Shown: positions 49,254-58,379 of the stretch, piece after piece
Layout of the letters: each line of letters starts with the position of its first letter
How positions within the stretch are numbered: the stretch's first letter is position 1
Made by a program: the position numbers and the translations under genes
Source of the DNA: a virus
Direction: 5' to 3' (one strand)
DNA: 62,477 nucleotides
IMG/VR virus record: IMGVR_UViG_3300010430_006910
Span: 1-62,477 of that record
The notes under the pieces: model-generated
Told to the model about the DNA's origin: nothing
The model's input: the letters and a program-made list of their open reading frames with translations, nothing else
Database searches by the model: none

Positions 49254-49920
49254 ACTTTATACTCCTTTTTAATTTTAACTGGACCCTTTTTAACTCAACC
49301 AACTCCGGGAACTTCTCCGCAACCACAGCCGCGCTGTTTTTCTCCCCGGTAATACACCACGCCACATAATTGTCATTATCCAAATCCCGGAACTCACGCC
49401 GCATCTTCCGCTGGCTCGCCGCCATTTTCTCCCTGTCATAATTCCTGATTAAATTATCTGCCTGGGAGATCAACTCCATATTCTGCAACCTGCAATCAAA
49501 AGTATCCCCATTCTTAAACCGCAAAACCATACCCGAGGGGATGTCCCCATTCACGCGCTCCCAAAGATACCTGTGTAACGGTACCCACACCCGCAACGCC
49601 AAACGAATATGCAAATAAACCCTGCCCGATGTATCCCGCCGTGCCGAAATATACCCGTCACTTTTCGTATTTTTAGGAAGATGCCCTTTCCGGAACCACC
49701 CCTTTTCAGACCCGGCAGCCGTGTAACTCTTCCCCTTATTCCATGCAACCATCCCCTTCTTGAAACACCCGGAATTATCACTCTTACGCACACCCATTTT
49801 CTTCGCCATCCCCTTCACAGAACTTCGGGAACGCCCCAGCGCCTCACCAATTTCCCTGGCACACATATCCTTATAATTCCTAACCAAAAACTCCTTCTCC
49901 TCATCGCTCCAATAACTCAT
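49240..49920 (-). CDS. HNH endonuclease with N-terminal helix-turn-helix
   Basis: 226 aa. Residues about 1-50 form a DNA-binding helix-turn-helix (KDMCAREIGEALGRSRSSVKG). An HNH_3-type core HRYLWERVNGDIPSG followed by FKNGDTFDCRLQNMELIS carries the HNH residues. HNH genes beside the large terminase are frequent in siphophages, where they can cooperate in DNA cutting, or may be free-standing homing-type nucleases. Confidence 0.8.
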   Translation of the reverse strand: MSYWSDEEKEFLVRNYKDMCAREIGEALGRSRSSVKGMAKKMGVRKSDNSGCFKKGMVAWNKGKSYTAAGSEKGWFRKGHLPKNTKSDGYISARRDTSGRVYLHIRLALRVWVPLHRYLWERVNGDIPSGMVLRFKNGDTFDCRLQNMELISQADNLIRNYDREKMAASQRKMRREFRDLDNDNYVAWCITGEKNSAAVVAEKFPELVELKRVQLKLKRSIKYASE

Positions 49921-49951
49921 TACATCTCTTCCTTTATTTTATTACTTTCAA

Positions 49952-51904
49952 TTAAAAATCCATAACCTTATAAGTACCTGAACGTTTTAATTTCTTTTTC
50001 TTTTTCTTTTGTTGGATACCATATATCTTTATATCCTCTTCCTTCTTTTTCCTCTCCGCGATAATTTTATCTATTTGAATTTTTATGTTTTTCAAAAAAG
50101 GAGAACGATACATAAACCCGGCTAATCCATAATTTAGGAGATCAAGCTTTTCATTTCTTGCATTCTTTTTTTTCTTCTGATAAACAACATATTCAATCAT
50201 ACCCGATTTCTTTTTTATCGCTTCTTCGCTAACTACCTGCTCGATAAATTCGGCATCACAAAATGCCTTACAAAATATTATTGATTTTTTTGAACCTTTG
50301 GGAAGTTTGAGCCTGTTAAATAGTTCATGCTTACCATTATTTACCCCAAGAATAAGCAACCTCGTACGCCCCTTATCCACAAGGCTATGCCTCCTTGGAA
50401 GTATCGGATCGCTATAATTTCGGCTACCTTTAATCCCATAAATATTTTCAACATGCCTGCCTCTAATCCTCGGATAGACAACAGATTCGGCGCGGTAACC
50501 CGTATCAATAAATACTATACTGGGGTTAAGCTCAATACCGTCTTTTCGCTTCCAGCTTTGCTTGATGAATATCTCATGCTGGTCCCAGACATAATCATTA
50601 TTAAGATTACCTTCAAATTTTTGACTCCAGAGCACATATATGCGTTCATCTTCATCCATTCCAAGTACAAGTGACTCCAGCCAATGCTCCTGAACATCTG
50701 TAAATACTCCAACAACTAATATTTGATTTGGAATTAACGGGTTGTCTACATCTATATAATCTTCCACCTTATCAAACAATTCCAACGGATCTAAATCTTG
50801 CACATAAGATTTTTTGTAAGGCTTTCCAAAAACCGTGTTTGTTAAAGCTTCAATTTTTTCCTCATCATCACCCGCCTTAATAATTTCAGAAGCAACACGT
50901 TCAAACGATGATAATACCGATGATATCTCACCGATAAAAAAACCCTGGTGAGATATTCTTTCAGGATGTTTATGTACCCACCTGCCAGCTCTCAACATTG
51001 ATTTTCTTTTACTTTCATTTATTACAACACCGCAATTTGGACAGGCATAAAAAGCAGTTTCTGGATAATGCTGAGTAATTTTCCCAAAAGCATCCATATC
51101 TTTCTCCCAAACAAGATTTTCCGGTTCGAACTGGAATTCATGATCGCAATCTTCGCATCTTACATGCCACTCGCCCATACTGGATTTTTTATAATACTCA
51201 TGGATTCTGCTTTCCCGCTCCCGAGTTGGAGTTGATGATCGCCAGTTCAAATAGTCCGAGAAAGTCGTGGTACGTTTTTCCAAACGCGTCACAACATCAC
51301 CTTCAGGTGTCCCGACCGGGAATCCGTCTATATCATCCGCAAATGTTCTCCGCATGGAACGCTGACGGGTAGCAGATGGACTATTGCTAGTTGATATAAG
51401 TAAATATCCGCCAGGGAACATCACCCTAAAAGTGGAGGAATCATTACCGGCTTTTTTGCTTGCCTTAACTTTTTTCCTTAATGAAGTTGATGATTGTATA
51501 ACCGGACTTAGTTTATCCTTTGAAAAATCTCTTGCATCTTGCTCAGTTGGCTGCATTATCTGCATTGGGCCAGGTTGGAATTCTATACAATAACCAATAG
51601 CAATAATCAACGCAGATGTTTTGGCAATCTGTGACGATCCCATTATAGTTATTTCGTGAACTTTATTTTCACGTAGTGGTTCCAATATACCTGGAACATG
51701 TGGCGCATACTCGTTTGACCACGGACCGGATTTATCAGCAACTGTATCAGGTAGCACAATATACTTTTCAGCGTATTCCCCTAAAGTTATATTTGGAATT
51801 GGCTCAAGAACTTTTCTTCCACTTGTAAAGACATTATTCATATTCTTCAACAATACTTCAAGATATTCTTGGTCAAATTCGATATATGTTAATTCTTCAC
51901 TCAA
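49952..51904 (-). CDS. Large terminase subunit, lambda GpA family
   Basis: 650 aa. Probable TTG start overlapping the small terminase stop. Walker A at about 89-96 (GSSQIAKT), Walker B at about 190-193 (RTFADDIDGFP), two CxxC pairs in the middle (CEDCDHEF; CPNCGVV), then an endonuclease domain (VFIDTGYRAESVVYPRIRGR cut by its Gly). GpA-type enzymes cut cos and pump DNA. The basic C-terminal tail should contact the portal at 42170. Confidence 0.9.
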   Translation of the reverse strand: MSEELTYIEFDQEYLEVLLKNMNNVFTSGRKVLEPIPNITLGEYAEKYIVLPDTVADKSGPWSNEYAPHVPGILEPLRENKVHEITIMGSSQIAKTSALIIAIGYCIEFQPGPMQIMQPTEQDARDFSKDKLSPVIQSSTSLRKKVKASKKAGNDSSTFRVMFPGGYLLISTSNSPSATRQRSMRRTFADDIDGFPVGTPEGDVVTRLEKRTTTFSDYLNWRSSTPTRERESRIHEYYKKSSMGEWHVRCEDCDHEFQFEPENLVWEKDMDAFGKITQHYPETAFYACPNCGVVINESKRKSMLRAGRWVHKHPERISHQGFFIGEISSVLSSFERVASEIIKAGDDEEKIEALTNTVFGKPYKKSYVQDLDPLELFDKVEDYIDVDNPLIPNQILVVGVFTDVQEHWLESLVLGMDEDERIYVLWSQKFEGNLNNDYVWDQHEIFIKQSWKRKDGIELNPSIVFIDTGYRAESVVYPRIRGRHVENIYGIKGSRNYSDPILPRRHSLVDKGRTRLLILGVNNGKHELFNRLKLPKGSKKSIIFCKAFCDAEFIEQVVSEEAIKKKSGMIEYVVYQKKKKNARNEKLDLLNYGLAGFMYRSPFLKNIKIQIDKIIAERKKKEEDIKIYGIQQKKKKKKLKRSGTYKVMDF

Positions 51905-52377
51905 TCTAATATTTCCTCAATCTCAATATCCAAATTCAATTTACTCGTTAACTCCCTAACCTTTATGAAGGCTTTTTTTAGAATCTCATCTACTTCATCG
52001 CTGCCAACTAAATCCCGCAACTCTCCTTTAAGTGCTAATTCAGAAGATTCCAATATTCTTATAAAATTGATAGCTTGTGTCTCCCAGGCTAACTTCATTG
52101 CGTTCAGTGGGACCAACCTATTCATCTCTCTAAACAACTTTACTTTCCTCTGTTGGACCATGAGCTTTTCATTTTCACGTTTATATTTCATTAACTCATC
52201 ATCCCCACTTTCGAGATCCTTAACTTTTTCCTCAAGTATTTCAATTCGCCACTTCGCACACTCAACTAAATTATACTGATTCCGGCCATCTTTGGGCATA
52301 CCATCTTGTGCCCAAAGCTGAATAGTTCTCTCGGTTTTACCAAAATATTGAGCTACTTCTTTTATATCCACAATCAT
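51901..52377 (-). CDS. Small terminase subunit (Nu1-like)
   Basis: 158 aa. N-terminal winged helix (IKEVAQYFGKTERTIQLWAQ) and DGMPKDGRNQYNLVECAKW as in Nu1 and related proteins, then a long coiled coil. It binds cos in lambda and recruits GpA. It lies directly after the cosQ-like sequence. Confidence 0.85.
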   Translation of the reverse strand: MIVDIKEVAQYFGKTERTIQLWAQDGMPKDGRNQYNLVECAKWRIEILEEKVKDLESGDDELMKYKRENEKLMVQQRKVKLFREMNRLVPLNAMKLAWETQAINFIRILESSELALKGELRDLVGSDEVDEILKKAFIKVRELTSKLNLDIEIEEILD

Positions 52378-52447
52378 TGATTACTTACCAGTTACTAGTT
52401 AACGAAACGAAATACATATATTTTTTTAATATAAATTAGCGATCTTA

Positions 52448-52490
52448 TGCGCGCCTCACGGACTCGTATTAGAGGTATCAAGAAGGACCC
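52448..52490 (-). other. Candidate cos region (cosQ-like GGGTCCT)
   Basis: On the minus strand GGGTCCT (52490-52484), identical to the seven-base lambda cosQ, is followed 24 nt later by GTGAGGCGCGCA (52459-52448), a GC-rich patch in AT-rich DNA that could be the cut site cosN. The Nu1-like gene starts 71 bp downstream, the lambda arrangement. The exact cut is not known. Confidence 0.5.
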
Positions 52491-52491
52491 A

Positions 52492-53097
52492 TCACCCTCC
52501 GAGTTCTCTTTTTGACTCGTGATCGTAATTTTTATTGTATGCTGCAAAGAATATCCGTTCAACTCTGTCCATAATACTTGACATCTTAACAAGCTGCATT
52601 ATACTAGGTCCTGTTACCTCTTTTAACTTACCACCTCGTGGACCTTTCTTATCTTCGTCATAACGAATAACTGCAAATTTGGTATTAGGAAGTAAAAAAC
52701 TCCCTCTCTTATCATCCTTTGACCTATACAATTCTTTTGTTTTCCCTTTTACTATCCTAGCTTTAACTCCACCACCACGAACAATCCTTCCTTTCCCCGA
52801 TGGCGATGTTTTACTGATACTTCTCTTCGGTTTTGTTTGAGTCGCCGAGTAATACTTTATATTTCTATCTTCATGTTTTATTCTTAAAGTTACTTCAGGA
52901 TGGCTCCACGTTGCTTTTGATATTTTAATATTTTTACGTAACTCTGTTGCGGTAACATTATAACGTTTTGATATTATCTGAATCAGCTGATTACGAGCTG
53001 TGATTGCTGCTTTGTTTAATGCTCTAACAACAACCTTGTTATTCTTACGCTCGTAATCCCTGAATATCTTGGTTAAACTTTTTACTGGTGCACTCAT
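52492..53097 (-). CDS. Minor tail protein Z-like (lambda gpZ family)
   Basis: 201 aa, strongly basic. The helix-rich N-terminus (VVRALNKAAITARNQLIQII), a middle ITAR-type YNVTATELRKNIKISKA and a C-terminal GPSIMQLV with a following helix match prophage minor tail protein Z. In lambda gpZ is in the tail operon; here the gene lies upstream of cos and small terminase, an unusual place. Confidence 0.65.
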   Translation of the reverse strand: MSAPVKSLTKIFRDYERKNNKVVVRALNKAAITARNQLIQIISKRYNVTATELRKNIKISKATWSHPEVTLRIKHEDRNIKYYSATQTKPKRSISKTSPSGKGRIVRGGGVKARIVKGKTKELYRSKDDKRGSFLLPNTKFAVIRYDEDKKGPRGGKLKEVTGPSIMQLVKMSSIMDRVERIFFAAYNKNYDHESKRELGG

Positions 53098-53350
53098 GTA
53101 TATTCTTCCTTCTGTAGTCCCTTGTAGTCTCTTATAATTTACTATGTGACTACACTTACAACCCTTTAGTTTATTGGTCTATCATTATATTGTAGTCTGT
53201 AGTCTCTATCTTATAGTATCTATAAACATATTTATATAAGTTTTGCGATTTGTTGAAACTACAGACTACAAAAAACACTTTAAGCCGTCTTTACTGGCTA
53301 TATTCTTGTAGTCTCATGTTTATTTAATGTGACTACAAGAGACTACACTA
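53098..53350. other. Possible replication origin with TGTAGTC/GACTACA repeats
   Basis: Nine exact copies of TGTAGTC in the two orientations lie in 253 bp: direct at 53113, 53123, 53191, 53198, 53307; inverted at 53148, 53264, 53331, 53341. Between them lie AT-rich stretches (TATTTATATAAG). The region is next to the helicase and primase genes, as iteron-type phage origins are. Operator sites for a regulator are the alternative. Confidence 0.6.
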
Positions 53351-54679
53351 TTAAATAATATCTGTTTGATCGATAAAGCGCGGAGGAACAAAAGTCCCTT
53401 TTCTGACCCTATCCGCATCGTCTTTATCAATTTTCACTACTTCCCAAACCGGCAGTGGATTATGCTTACCATTAACCCCCCGCTTATTAACTTTATTGAA
53501 ACCTAAATTACGAAGGGCAATACCAAAAGCCCTTGTTGTAGAATTGTTTACATTGTATTTACGATATTCATCTTTCGACGCAAGACTATGCATAATATCT
53601 GAAGTAAATAAGTATAACACACTCCCAAGCCTGCGGTCAACATCAGTTGGTACTCTAAAATTAACCTTAATCATTTCTTCTTCCTGGCTAATGCGCCTGA
53701 ACCTATCAGTATGTTCATTCATGGTTTTAATCTCATCACGATCAAACCAAAACTGAAAGCCCTCTTTATACATGCCAACCGCCTGTGAATAAAGAAGTTC
53801 ATAACTGATTGGTGTCTTAAAATCAGCGCCTTTTACTTCGAACGGTAAAAACCGTCTATTTTCGTAATCAGGTAAAAAATTCTTTTCATTAGTGCTTCCA
53901 AGTAAACTAGCAAGGCGGGGTAATTTGATTGAAGCTCGTGCATAAGGACGTCGTACTTCAATTTTTGGTTGTGTCATAACTGATTTCAAGTTACCTAACT
54001 CCGGCTTATTTAAAGCATCCAAATCATCCATTGTTATCAGTATTTTAGTTCCAAGACACTCGTAATGGTCTTTGTTCTTTGGGTCCCAATGCCCAACAAA
54101 ATTGTAGTCCATGTATAAACTTGGCGGGCATAATTTTTCTAAAAAACTTGACTTACCAACTCCATGTTCAAAACTTTGCAAAATAAATGCAGTATGGTTT
54201 ATCACATGAACGTCCAAAATACTCCCCATCATGGCGACGAACCATTTCTTGAATGACCAAACAAGCAACTCCCGTTCAGACTCATCATGTAATTCGATTC
54301 GCTTCAAAAACTCCGGTATCCTGTCCTTACCATCCCACTTTGGTAAACTACCAATAAAATCACTTATAGGGTTATAACCCGTTGACACGAATTTACTCCC
54401 CAGCAAGCTGCCAAATCTGTCTTTCCCAAGTGAACAGTCATTTAATTCAAGCTCTATCAGTAAATTATCAAATTCCCGCTGTTCAATCTTACCATAACCA
54501 TCCTTTGTTTTTGCCTCAACCCACTTGGTAATTTCATTGAATCTAAGTTCATAATTATTACTGATATAACTTATCGCATCGATCAAATTATTCTTTGATG
54601 ATTTCCTGAATTCCTTTTTAGGCACAACTTCTTTTTCATCGGACTCATCGAATTTTTCTTTTGCTTTACCCTTAGCCAT
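53351..54679 (-). CDS. Replicative helicase of the VirE/D5-type P-loop family
   Basis: 442 aa from ATG 54679, which overlaps the primase stop. Residues about 120-300 show the VirE domain with Walker A FEHGVGKSS, Walker B TKILITMDDLDAL, and the sensor region RPYARASIKLPRLASLLGST. Such proteins unwind DNA at phage origins in partnership with a primase. The lysine-rich N-terminus is likely flexible. Confidence 0.85.
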   Translation of the reverse strand: MAKGKAKEKFDESDEKEVVPKKEFRKSSKNNLIDAISYISNNYELRFNEITKWVEAKTKDGYGKIEQREFDNLLIELELNDCSLGKDRFGSLLGSKFVSTGYNPISDFIGSLPKWDGKDRIPEFLKRIELHDESERELLVWSFKKWFVAMMGSILDVHVINHTAFILQSFEHGVGKSSFLEKLCPPSLYMDYNFVGHWDPKNKDHYECLGTKILITMDDLDALNKPELGNLKSVMTQPKIEVRRPYARASIKLPRLASLLGSTNEKNFLPDYENRRFLPFEVKGADFKTPISYELLYSQAVGMYKEGFQFWFDRDEIKTMNEHTDRFRRISQEEEMIKVNFRVPTDVDRRLGSVLYLFTSDIMHSLASKDEYRKYNVNNSTTRAFGIALRNLGFNKVNKRGVNGKHNPLPVWEVVKIDKDDADRVRKGTFVPPRFIDQTDII

Positions 54680-55874
54680 AGACTTCCAATAATTTATTTG
54701 CATCCTTTTCTTTTAATGTTTTCACTTTGAATGTTCTATCAAAATGGGCAAACAAAACTTTGAACTGCTCTACCAGATGATTCCCGGCATCATCATTATC
54801 CGCACACACCGTAATACTTAACCTTAACAACTGTCTGATAAGCTTTAACTCTGTAGTAACAACAATATATTTCTTATTTTTTTTATCATACTTAACTCCG
54901 GGCAAATTATTTACACCAGGAACTGCTATCGCATTGTGCTCAAATGATTCCACTACAAGTGCATCGAACTCACCCTCCAAGATGAACAACCGCTCACCAT
55001 TAACAAGGCTTTTAACGACGTCCCAGTTATAAAATCTCTTAGGCGAGTTCACACCCAAGCCATCATTTTTTAACCCGAGATACTTTCCATATCTCTTATC
55101 CTGTGGTGAATCGTTACCTTTCTCATCAAAATAGCGTCCACGGACATAAATTATATTATTATTATGCAGATATGGAATCAAAATCCTATAACTATAAAAA
55201 ATCAAATTCCCGCTTTCGCTAAAAAGTCCCGAGCGATATAAATCATCAATATCAAAACGTTTTTTTAGATGATTATTCAATTCATAATAATTATCCACAG
55301 TAGTAATCAACTTTTTATTCAGTATATCTTCTGGTAATTTCCTAGCCTTTGTGAGATATTCCCAGGCTAACCTATTACGCTTATGCCGTGTATAATCATA
55401 TATTTCATGATAAATCTCACTATTTTTATTTATTCTTTTCTGTTTCGCCAAAACCAAAGCCTTACGCTCTGAGGTAGCATCGCCGGAATCACTTAGGATA
55501 CCAAGACGCTCGTAATAATAATACTTCTCTTCTTCGCTCATTGCATCAAAAGGTGTAACTGATTGGCGTACGATTGGTTTTACTGCTGTTCGATTCACAT
55601 CTCCCGGGATAACATTATAAAGCTTTTGCAAATCTTTTAATGCATCAGCGTTGTTTAATCCATAAACGGCCATCCACCAATCAATAGGACCGCCATGATC
55701 ACCGGTTCCCCCGAAATCATGCCAGGTATTTGTATCAATGTTTATTTTTACCGATGGTATTTTTTCATCCCTGAATGGTGAAGAAACCATATTTCCGGAA
55801 TGGACCTTATAACCTGTGCGTATTACAAGGTCCATTATTGGTACAAGGTCGTTTATGTATTTCCACTCGTTCAT
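54672..55874 (-). CDS. DNA primase with Toprim domain
   Basis: 400 aa. N-terminal CHC2-like fold without the zinc cysteines (SPFRDEKIPSVKINIDTNTW, HDFGGTGDHGGPIDWW). A Toprim domain lies at about residues 290-380 (GERLFILEGEFDALVVESF; VCADNDDAGN). It would make primers at the origin and partner the helicase downstream. Start overlaps the upstream stop by 4 bp. Confidence 0.85.
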   Translation of the reverse strand: MNEWKYINDLVPIMDLVIRTGYKVHSGNMVSSPFRDEKIPSVKINIDTNTWHDFGGTGDHGGPIDWWMAVYGLNNADALKDLQKLYNVIPGDVNRTAVKPIVRQSVTPFDAMSEEEKYYYYERLGILSDSGDATSERKALVLAKQKRINKNSEIYHEIYDYTRHKRNRLAWEYLTKARKLPEDILNKKLITTVDNYYELNNHLKKRFDIDDLYRSGLFSESGNLIFYSYRILIPYLHNNNIIYVRGRYFDEKGNDSPQDKRYGKYLGLKNDGLGVNSPKRFYNWDVVKSLVNGERLFILEGEFDALVVESFEHNAIAVPGVNNLPGVKYDKKNKKYIVVTTELKLIRQLLRLSITVCADNDDAGNHLVEQFKVLFAHFDRTFKVKTLKEKDANKLLEVYG

Positions 55875-56689
55875 CGGGTAGAAATCTTAAGATCATTTAC
55901 ATATAACAATTCTCTATTCGTTGATTTGTACAACTTGAGGGCGCCGAAATAAACATTCCCAACATCACCAAACGAGGCACCCAATACTTCAATATGACGT
56001 TGATAAATTAAATCATCAATCCCGAAATTCTCAAACTGGAATTGCATTTCAATTATGCTTTCCAACTTGTGCCAATCAAACATTAAATCAAACTTTAATA
56101 ACACGTTACAATTATCAAAGCCTTTATACAGCGGCAACCGGAAACTTACTTCATTGGGGAACTGGTAATCCTGTGGCGATTGGTTTTCCGATTTCACGCT
56201 ATAATTAAAATCGCCCTTGCTGTTGCGATGGTTTTCAATACTTACAACCTTATTTACCTTCAAATTGTCTAAATCACTTAGCAAATCCAAACATGAATTA
56301 TCTGCTCCGTAGCTTTTTAATCTTCGCAAAAAATCTGCAAATGATTTAAGATTCATTTTAACACCTTTAAGCCCGAGTACCTCTAAAATTGCCGGATGGT
56401 AATCTATCCCGTATATCGCCACCTTATTCGAACTGTGGATTGATTTTTTGTCTTCATATACTTCAATCAAGGCTGCAAGAGAACCAAGTCCAAGTTCAAC
56501 AAAAACATTGTACCCTTTTTCATGCCCCTCACGTTTTTTCAATGCCTTTATGTAATCAACTAAACTATCACGACTTACAGCCTTAAAAGTATCGGTAGTC
56601 GTATCTTCCAGAGATATTATCTCGTTGCCGAGTAATATCGGTTTCCCCGGTTCTGCGGTTACGTTTATTACAAATCCTTCTTTATCCAT
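55871..56689 (-). CDS. DUF2303-like early protein
   Basis: 272 aa. DUF2303-style features: SLVDYIKALKKREGHEKGY, GIDYHPAILEVLGLKGVKMN and a beta-rich half with EVSFRLPLYKGFD. Common in early operons of temperate phages; function unknown. Coupled to the genes on either side by short overlaps. Confidence 0.6.
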   Translation of the reverse strand: MDKEGFVINVTAEPGKPILLGNEIISLEDTTTDTFKAVSRDSLVDYIKALKKREGHEKGYNVFVELGLGSLAALIEVYEDKKSIHSSNKVAIYGIDYHPAILEVLGLKGVKMNLKSFADFLRRLKSYGADNSCLDLLSDLDNLKVNKVVSIENHRNSKGDFNYSVKSENQSPQDYQFPNEVSFRLPLYKGFDNCNVLLKFDLMFDWHKLESIIEMQFQFENFGIDDLIYQRHIEVLGASFGDVGNVYFGALKLYKSTNRELLYVNDLKISTR

Positions 56690-57048
56690 TATTTACCTCC
56701 ATTTATTTGATGTAATTCAACACCTGGTATTTTCAAATCCAGGTCATACTGGTCAAGGTCAATCATCTTGGCAGCTGATTCAGTAACAAACCCCGATGAA
56801 TCAAATCTTGAGTAATATTTAAGTGATTTTTCTACCGGATATTTTTTCTTTATTGAATGAAATATTCTTCCGGTGTTTTCTCGTTGCGGATCAGCTGGAG
56901 GCTCTATCTCTATTTTTAATTCAAGAGTTGTAGTTCCTCTTTTTTGATACGCTACTTTACAACACTCTTCAAAAGCCTGTTGTAAATCACGAGCAAGATT
57001 ACCCTTCTGAAGCTCCCATACAGCCAGCTTCCTTACTTTTTCATCCAC
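56689..57048 (-). CDS. Hypothetical early protein
   Basis: 119 aa. N-terminal helix (AFEECCKVAYQKRG), beta segment TTTLELKIEIEPPAD, then an alpha/beta tail. Overlaps the DUF2303-like gene by 1 bp. Genes with this beta motif often accompany DUF2303 genes, but no function is known. Confidence 0.55.
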   Translation of the reverse strand: MDEKVRKLAVWELQKGNLARDLQQAFEECCKVAYQKRGTTTLELKIEIEPPADPQRENTGRIFHSIKKKYPVEKSLKYYSRFDSSGFVTESAAKMIDLDQYDLDLKIPGVELHQINGGK

Positions 57049-57077
57049 TTTTTTCTCCTTTATTATTGTTAATATTT

Positions 57078-57278
57078 CTATCTAGATGGTTCCAGCCTTG
57101 CTAAAACATTCATATTTCGGTCAACTATATAGCCTATGCCCCGGATTATTTTTGACTGCTGGTCAGATGTGGTAACTCTGTGAAGTTTGCGGGCATTTAT
57201 TATTCTACCCTTCTGCACGTCTCTAATTGACGAATAAACAACTTTGAATTTCCGGTTGTTCGAATCCCTGTTTGCCAC
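57078..57278 (-). CDS. Small basic protein, early region
   Basis: 66 aa, basic, overlapping the upstream gene by 56 bp in another frame. SIRDVQKGRIINARKLHRV could bind nucleic acid. Function unknown. Confidence 0.45.
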   Translation of the reverse strand: MANRDSNNRKFKVVYSSIRDVQKGRIINARKLHRVTTSDQQSKIIRGIGYIVDRNMNVLARLEPSR

Positions 57279-57687
57279 GTACGGCCTCCATTAAATGTTT
57301 ATAATTATTTCTATATACCTGTTCAGCAAACAGGTTATAAGTGATTAGTTCGGTGAAACTCTTTTGATCAACTATCATTAACACCAGCATTAAAGCGAAA
57401 TATGCTTCGTTTGGTTGGTGTTTACTCCGATACTTGGGTTTATAAACACCTAAACATTTCTCTAGTACAGGATATCTTGGAGTATAAACTAAGAATGATT
57501 TTTGCTCGAATAAAAAATGAAGATAATATCCCTTACTCCCGTTATATTCTTCTTCGTAATACCCTGTGCAATAAGCTACCGGCGCTATAAATCTCGATTT
57601 TATATCTTCGTAATAATGCTTACCAATAAATTTACTTTCTTCAAGCAGCACCAATTCCGGCAAAAGCATTTTAAGTTCACGTACCAT
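57223..57687 (-). CDS. Hypothetical early protein
   Basis: 154 aa from MVRELKMLLPELVLLEE (57687); the longer open frame to 57732 lacks a better start. Alpha/beta, aromatic-rich (YYEEEYNGSKGYYLHFLFEQ). It overlaps the neighbouring small genes on both sides. Unknown. Confidence 0.5.
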   Translation of the reverse strand: MVRELKMLLPELVLLEESKFIGKHYYEDIKSRFIAPVAYCTGYYEEEYNGSKGYYLHFLFEQKSFLVYTPRYPVLEKCLGVYKPKYRSKHQPNEAYFALMLVLMIVDQKSFTELITYNLFAEQVYRNNYKHLMEAVRGKQGFEQPEIQSCLFVN

Positions 57688-57892
57688 CACTATCCCTGTA
57701 TGGTGATAGCATGTGAGAGTCTCGCGGTGCAATTATTTTGCAATCTTCGTTATCCATTCTTTGCAAAGTGATATTATAGTCAGTGCTTAATATTATCTTG
57801 TAAGGAGCACCGGCATACATCACCTTTTGAAACGGCGATCTCACCGAGTATTTTTTTGAGCCCGATTTTGCTTTTAACTTTTTTTTCACCAT
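57677..57892 (-). CDS. Small basic protein overlapping the zinc-finger gene
   Basis: 71 aa, overlapping the 57780-58163 frame by 113 bp. It starts with ATGGTG at an A8 run (MVKKKLKAKSG) and continues as a beta-like segment (YKIILSTDYNITLQRMDNED). Both frames look partly natural, so a frameshift in one gene is an alternative. Confidence 0.4.
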   Translation of the reverse strand: MVKKKLKAKSGSKKYSVRSPFQKVMYAGAPYKIILSTDYNITLQRMDNEDCKIIAPRDSHMLSPYRDSDGT

Positions 57893-58163
57893 TACATTCC
57901 AGACAATTTTCTTTATAATTAGTCAGGGGGCTGTACAAGTACTTTCCCCTGAATTTATCGATCACTTCTTGAGGGATTATCCTATTTTCCCATTCTTTTC
58001 GAAATTCCTTCAATTCCTGCGGAACTACTTTCCCCGAACCGTGGCAATTATTGCACTCAAGAAAAACTTCAATCTCAGCTTTAATAAGATCAGCATCATT
58101 GTAATTGTAATATTTACTCTTTTGATTGATTTCTCTAATATTTCCCATAACCCCTGCAACCAT
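57780..58163 (-). CDS. Zinc-finger protein (DnaJ-type), early region
   Basis: 127 aa. CNNCHGSGK and CLECNGEK provide two CxxC pairs as in a DnaJ zinc finger; a third CRC occurs near the end. Residues 1-40 are helical. The tail after the second pair overlaps another frame. Possible single-stranded DNA or protein binding. Confidence 0.5.
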   Translation of the reverse strand: MVAGVMGNIREINQKSKYYNYNDADLIKAEIEVFLECNNCHGSGKVVPQELKEFRKEWENRIIPQEVIDKFRGKYLYSPLTNYKENCLECNGEKKVKSKIGLKKILGEIAVSKGDVCRCSLQDNIKH

Positions 58164-58202
58164 GTTATCTTATACTCTCGTAATAAATAGAATTGATTTA
58201 CC

Positions 58203-58376
58203 TTAATCTGGATATTCATCAAATCCTTGTAAAAAAATACCTGAAAAATGATAATCCTTCCGTTCTCTCGCTTTTTCATCAGCTTCCCATGATCTTTTCA
58301 TAGCAGATCCCAGGACCCACAAGATTATAAAAACCGCAACAAAGCCTATTATTAGTGCAATTATTAAATTCAGCAT
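58203..58376 (-). CDS. Small membrane protein, 57 aa
   Basis: One hydrophobic segment (LIIALIIGFVAVFIILWVLG) and a charged C-terminus (SWEADEKARERKDY). ATG lies 3 bp after the stop of the upstream gene, with a GGCGGGG-like ribosome site. Not recognised. Confidence 0.55.
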   Translation of the reverse strand: MLNLIIALIIGFVAVFIILWVLGSAMKRSWEADEKARERKDYHFSGIFLQGFDEYPD

Positions 58377-58379
58377 TGC

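Noticed and set aside
52395-52592. Open frame over the cos-like region
   Set aside because: It overlaps the gpZ-like gene in another frame and the non-coding cos candidate, with no ribosome site.
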